Shown piece by piece: positions 24,365-24,503 of a DNA stretch of 24,503 bases; positions within the stretch are counted from its first letter, which is position 1; every line of letters begins with the position of its first letter. The notes under the pieces are model-generated. The model was not told the origin of the DNA. It made no database searches and worked only from the letters and a program-made list of their open reading frames with translations. Position numbers and translations under genes: made by a program. The DNA comes from Candidatus Cloacimonadota bacterium (GTDB taxonomy: Bacteria; Cloacimonadota; Cloacimonadia; Cloacimonadales; TCS61), in NCBI GenBank assembly GCA_030445745.1, contig JASUTE010000024.1:1-24503 (forward strand), in the 5' to 3' direction.

Positions 24365-24503
24365 ATGAAAAAACTTATAGTAAGCTATGATGATAGATCT
24401 GTGCAGATATGCGCTGAAAAACGTTTTTTAGGGTTAGGATTTGGAAAAGAATTACCAGATGATCTGGAAGATATTGATTACGATAGACCTAGAGTAGCAT
24501 TCC
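24365..24503 (+). CDS. Start of an unrecognised gene (runs off the window)
   Basis: An ATG at 24365 opens a frame with no stop to the window end (46 codons), beginning MKKLIVSYDDRSVQICAEKR and continuing with an acidic stretch (PDDLEDIDYD). There is no signal peptide. The ribosome site is weak (AATAAG). It is not recognised; it is called a gene because the frame stays open and the codon use looks like that of its neighbours. Confidence 0.5.
   Translation, partial: MKKLIVSYDDRSVQICAEKRFLGLGFGKELPDDLEDIDYDRPRVAF

Overview
This window looks like a piece of chromosome from a low-GC, Gram-negative-type bacterium of the FCB superphylum. Candidatus Cloacimonadota is the best guess, but it is an inference. 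The grounds are an EF-G of the spirochaete/planctomycete/deltaproteobacterial 'spdEFG1' (mitochondrial EF-G1-like) type, outer-membrane and periplasmic proteins, and a bacterial operon for archaeal-type ether lipids of the kind reported from FCB genomes. There are no insertion sequences, CRISPR arrays or tRNAs, and no gene-free stretch longer than about 210 bases.

Layout. (1) 1-2207, + strand: the 3' part of a 5S rRNA, then fusA 56 bases later with no visible terminator between them. (2) 2208-4094: a flavodoxin-like protein (-) divergent from a lone imidazolonepropionase, hutI (+). (3) 4096-6247, - strand: a four-gene redox operon (glutaredoxin-like protein, MarR regulator, OsmC-like protein, exported double-thioredoxin protein) with its own candidate promoter and a clear intrinsic terminator. 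(4) 6256-13503, - strand: nine genes packed with overlaps or gaps of at most 3 bases. In order of transcription they are a geranylgeranyl-diphosphate-synthase-like prenyltransferase, a UbiA-family digeranylgeranylglyceryl-phosphate-synthase-like enzyme, geranylgeranylglyceryl phosphate synthase, a PHP-family phosphatase, an NAD-dependent epimerase/dehydratase, a methyltransferase, a 66-residue membrane protein, a UPF0104/LPG-synthase-TM membrane protein and a MoxR ATPase. (5) 13712-14580, + strand: an Mrp/NBP35-type Fe-S carrier ATPase with a terminator. (6) 14636-24307, + strand: a three-gene operon of a 1812-residue multidomain sensor kinase, a 942-residue exported TPR protein and a predicted outer-membrane beta-barrel protein. 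(7) 24365 to the end: the start of an unrecognised gene.

How the genes may work together. The first three genes of region 4 would make C20 prenyl diphosphate, attach one chain to glycerol-1-phosphate and then a second chain, giving an archaeal-type unsaturated di-ether phosphate. The six co-transcribed genes behind them are candidates for processing, head-group modification, transport or membrane maintenance, which is inference. In region 6 the sensor protein has an apparently intact histidine kinase at its C-terminus, while its N-terminal Ser/Thr-kinase fold and its ATPase module both lack key catalytic residues. It is translationally linked to two envelope proteins, which suggests an undescribed signalling or envelope system.
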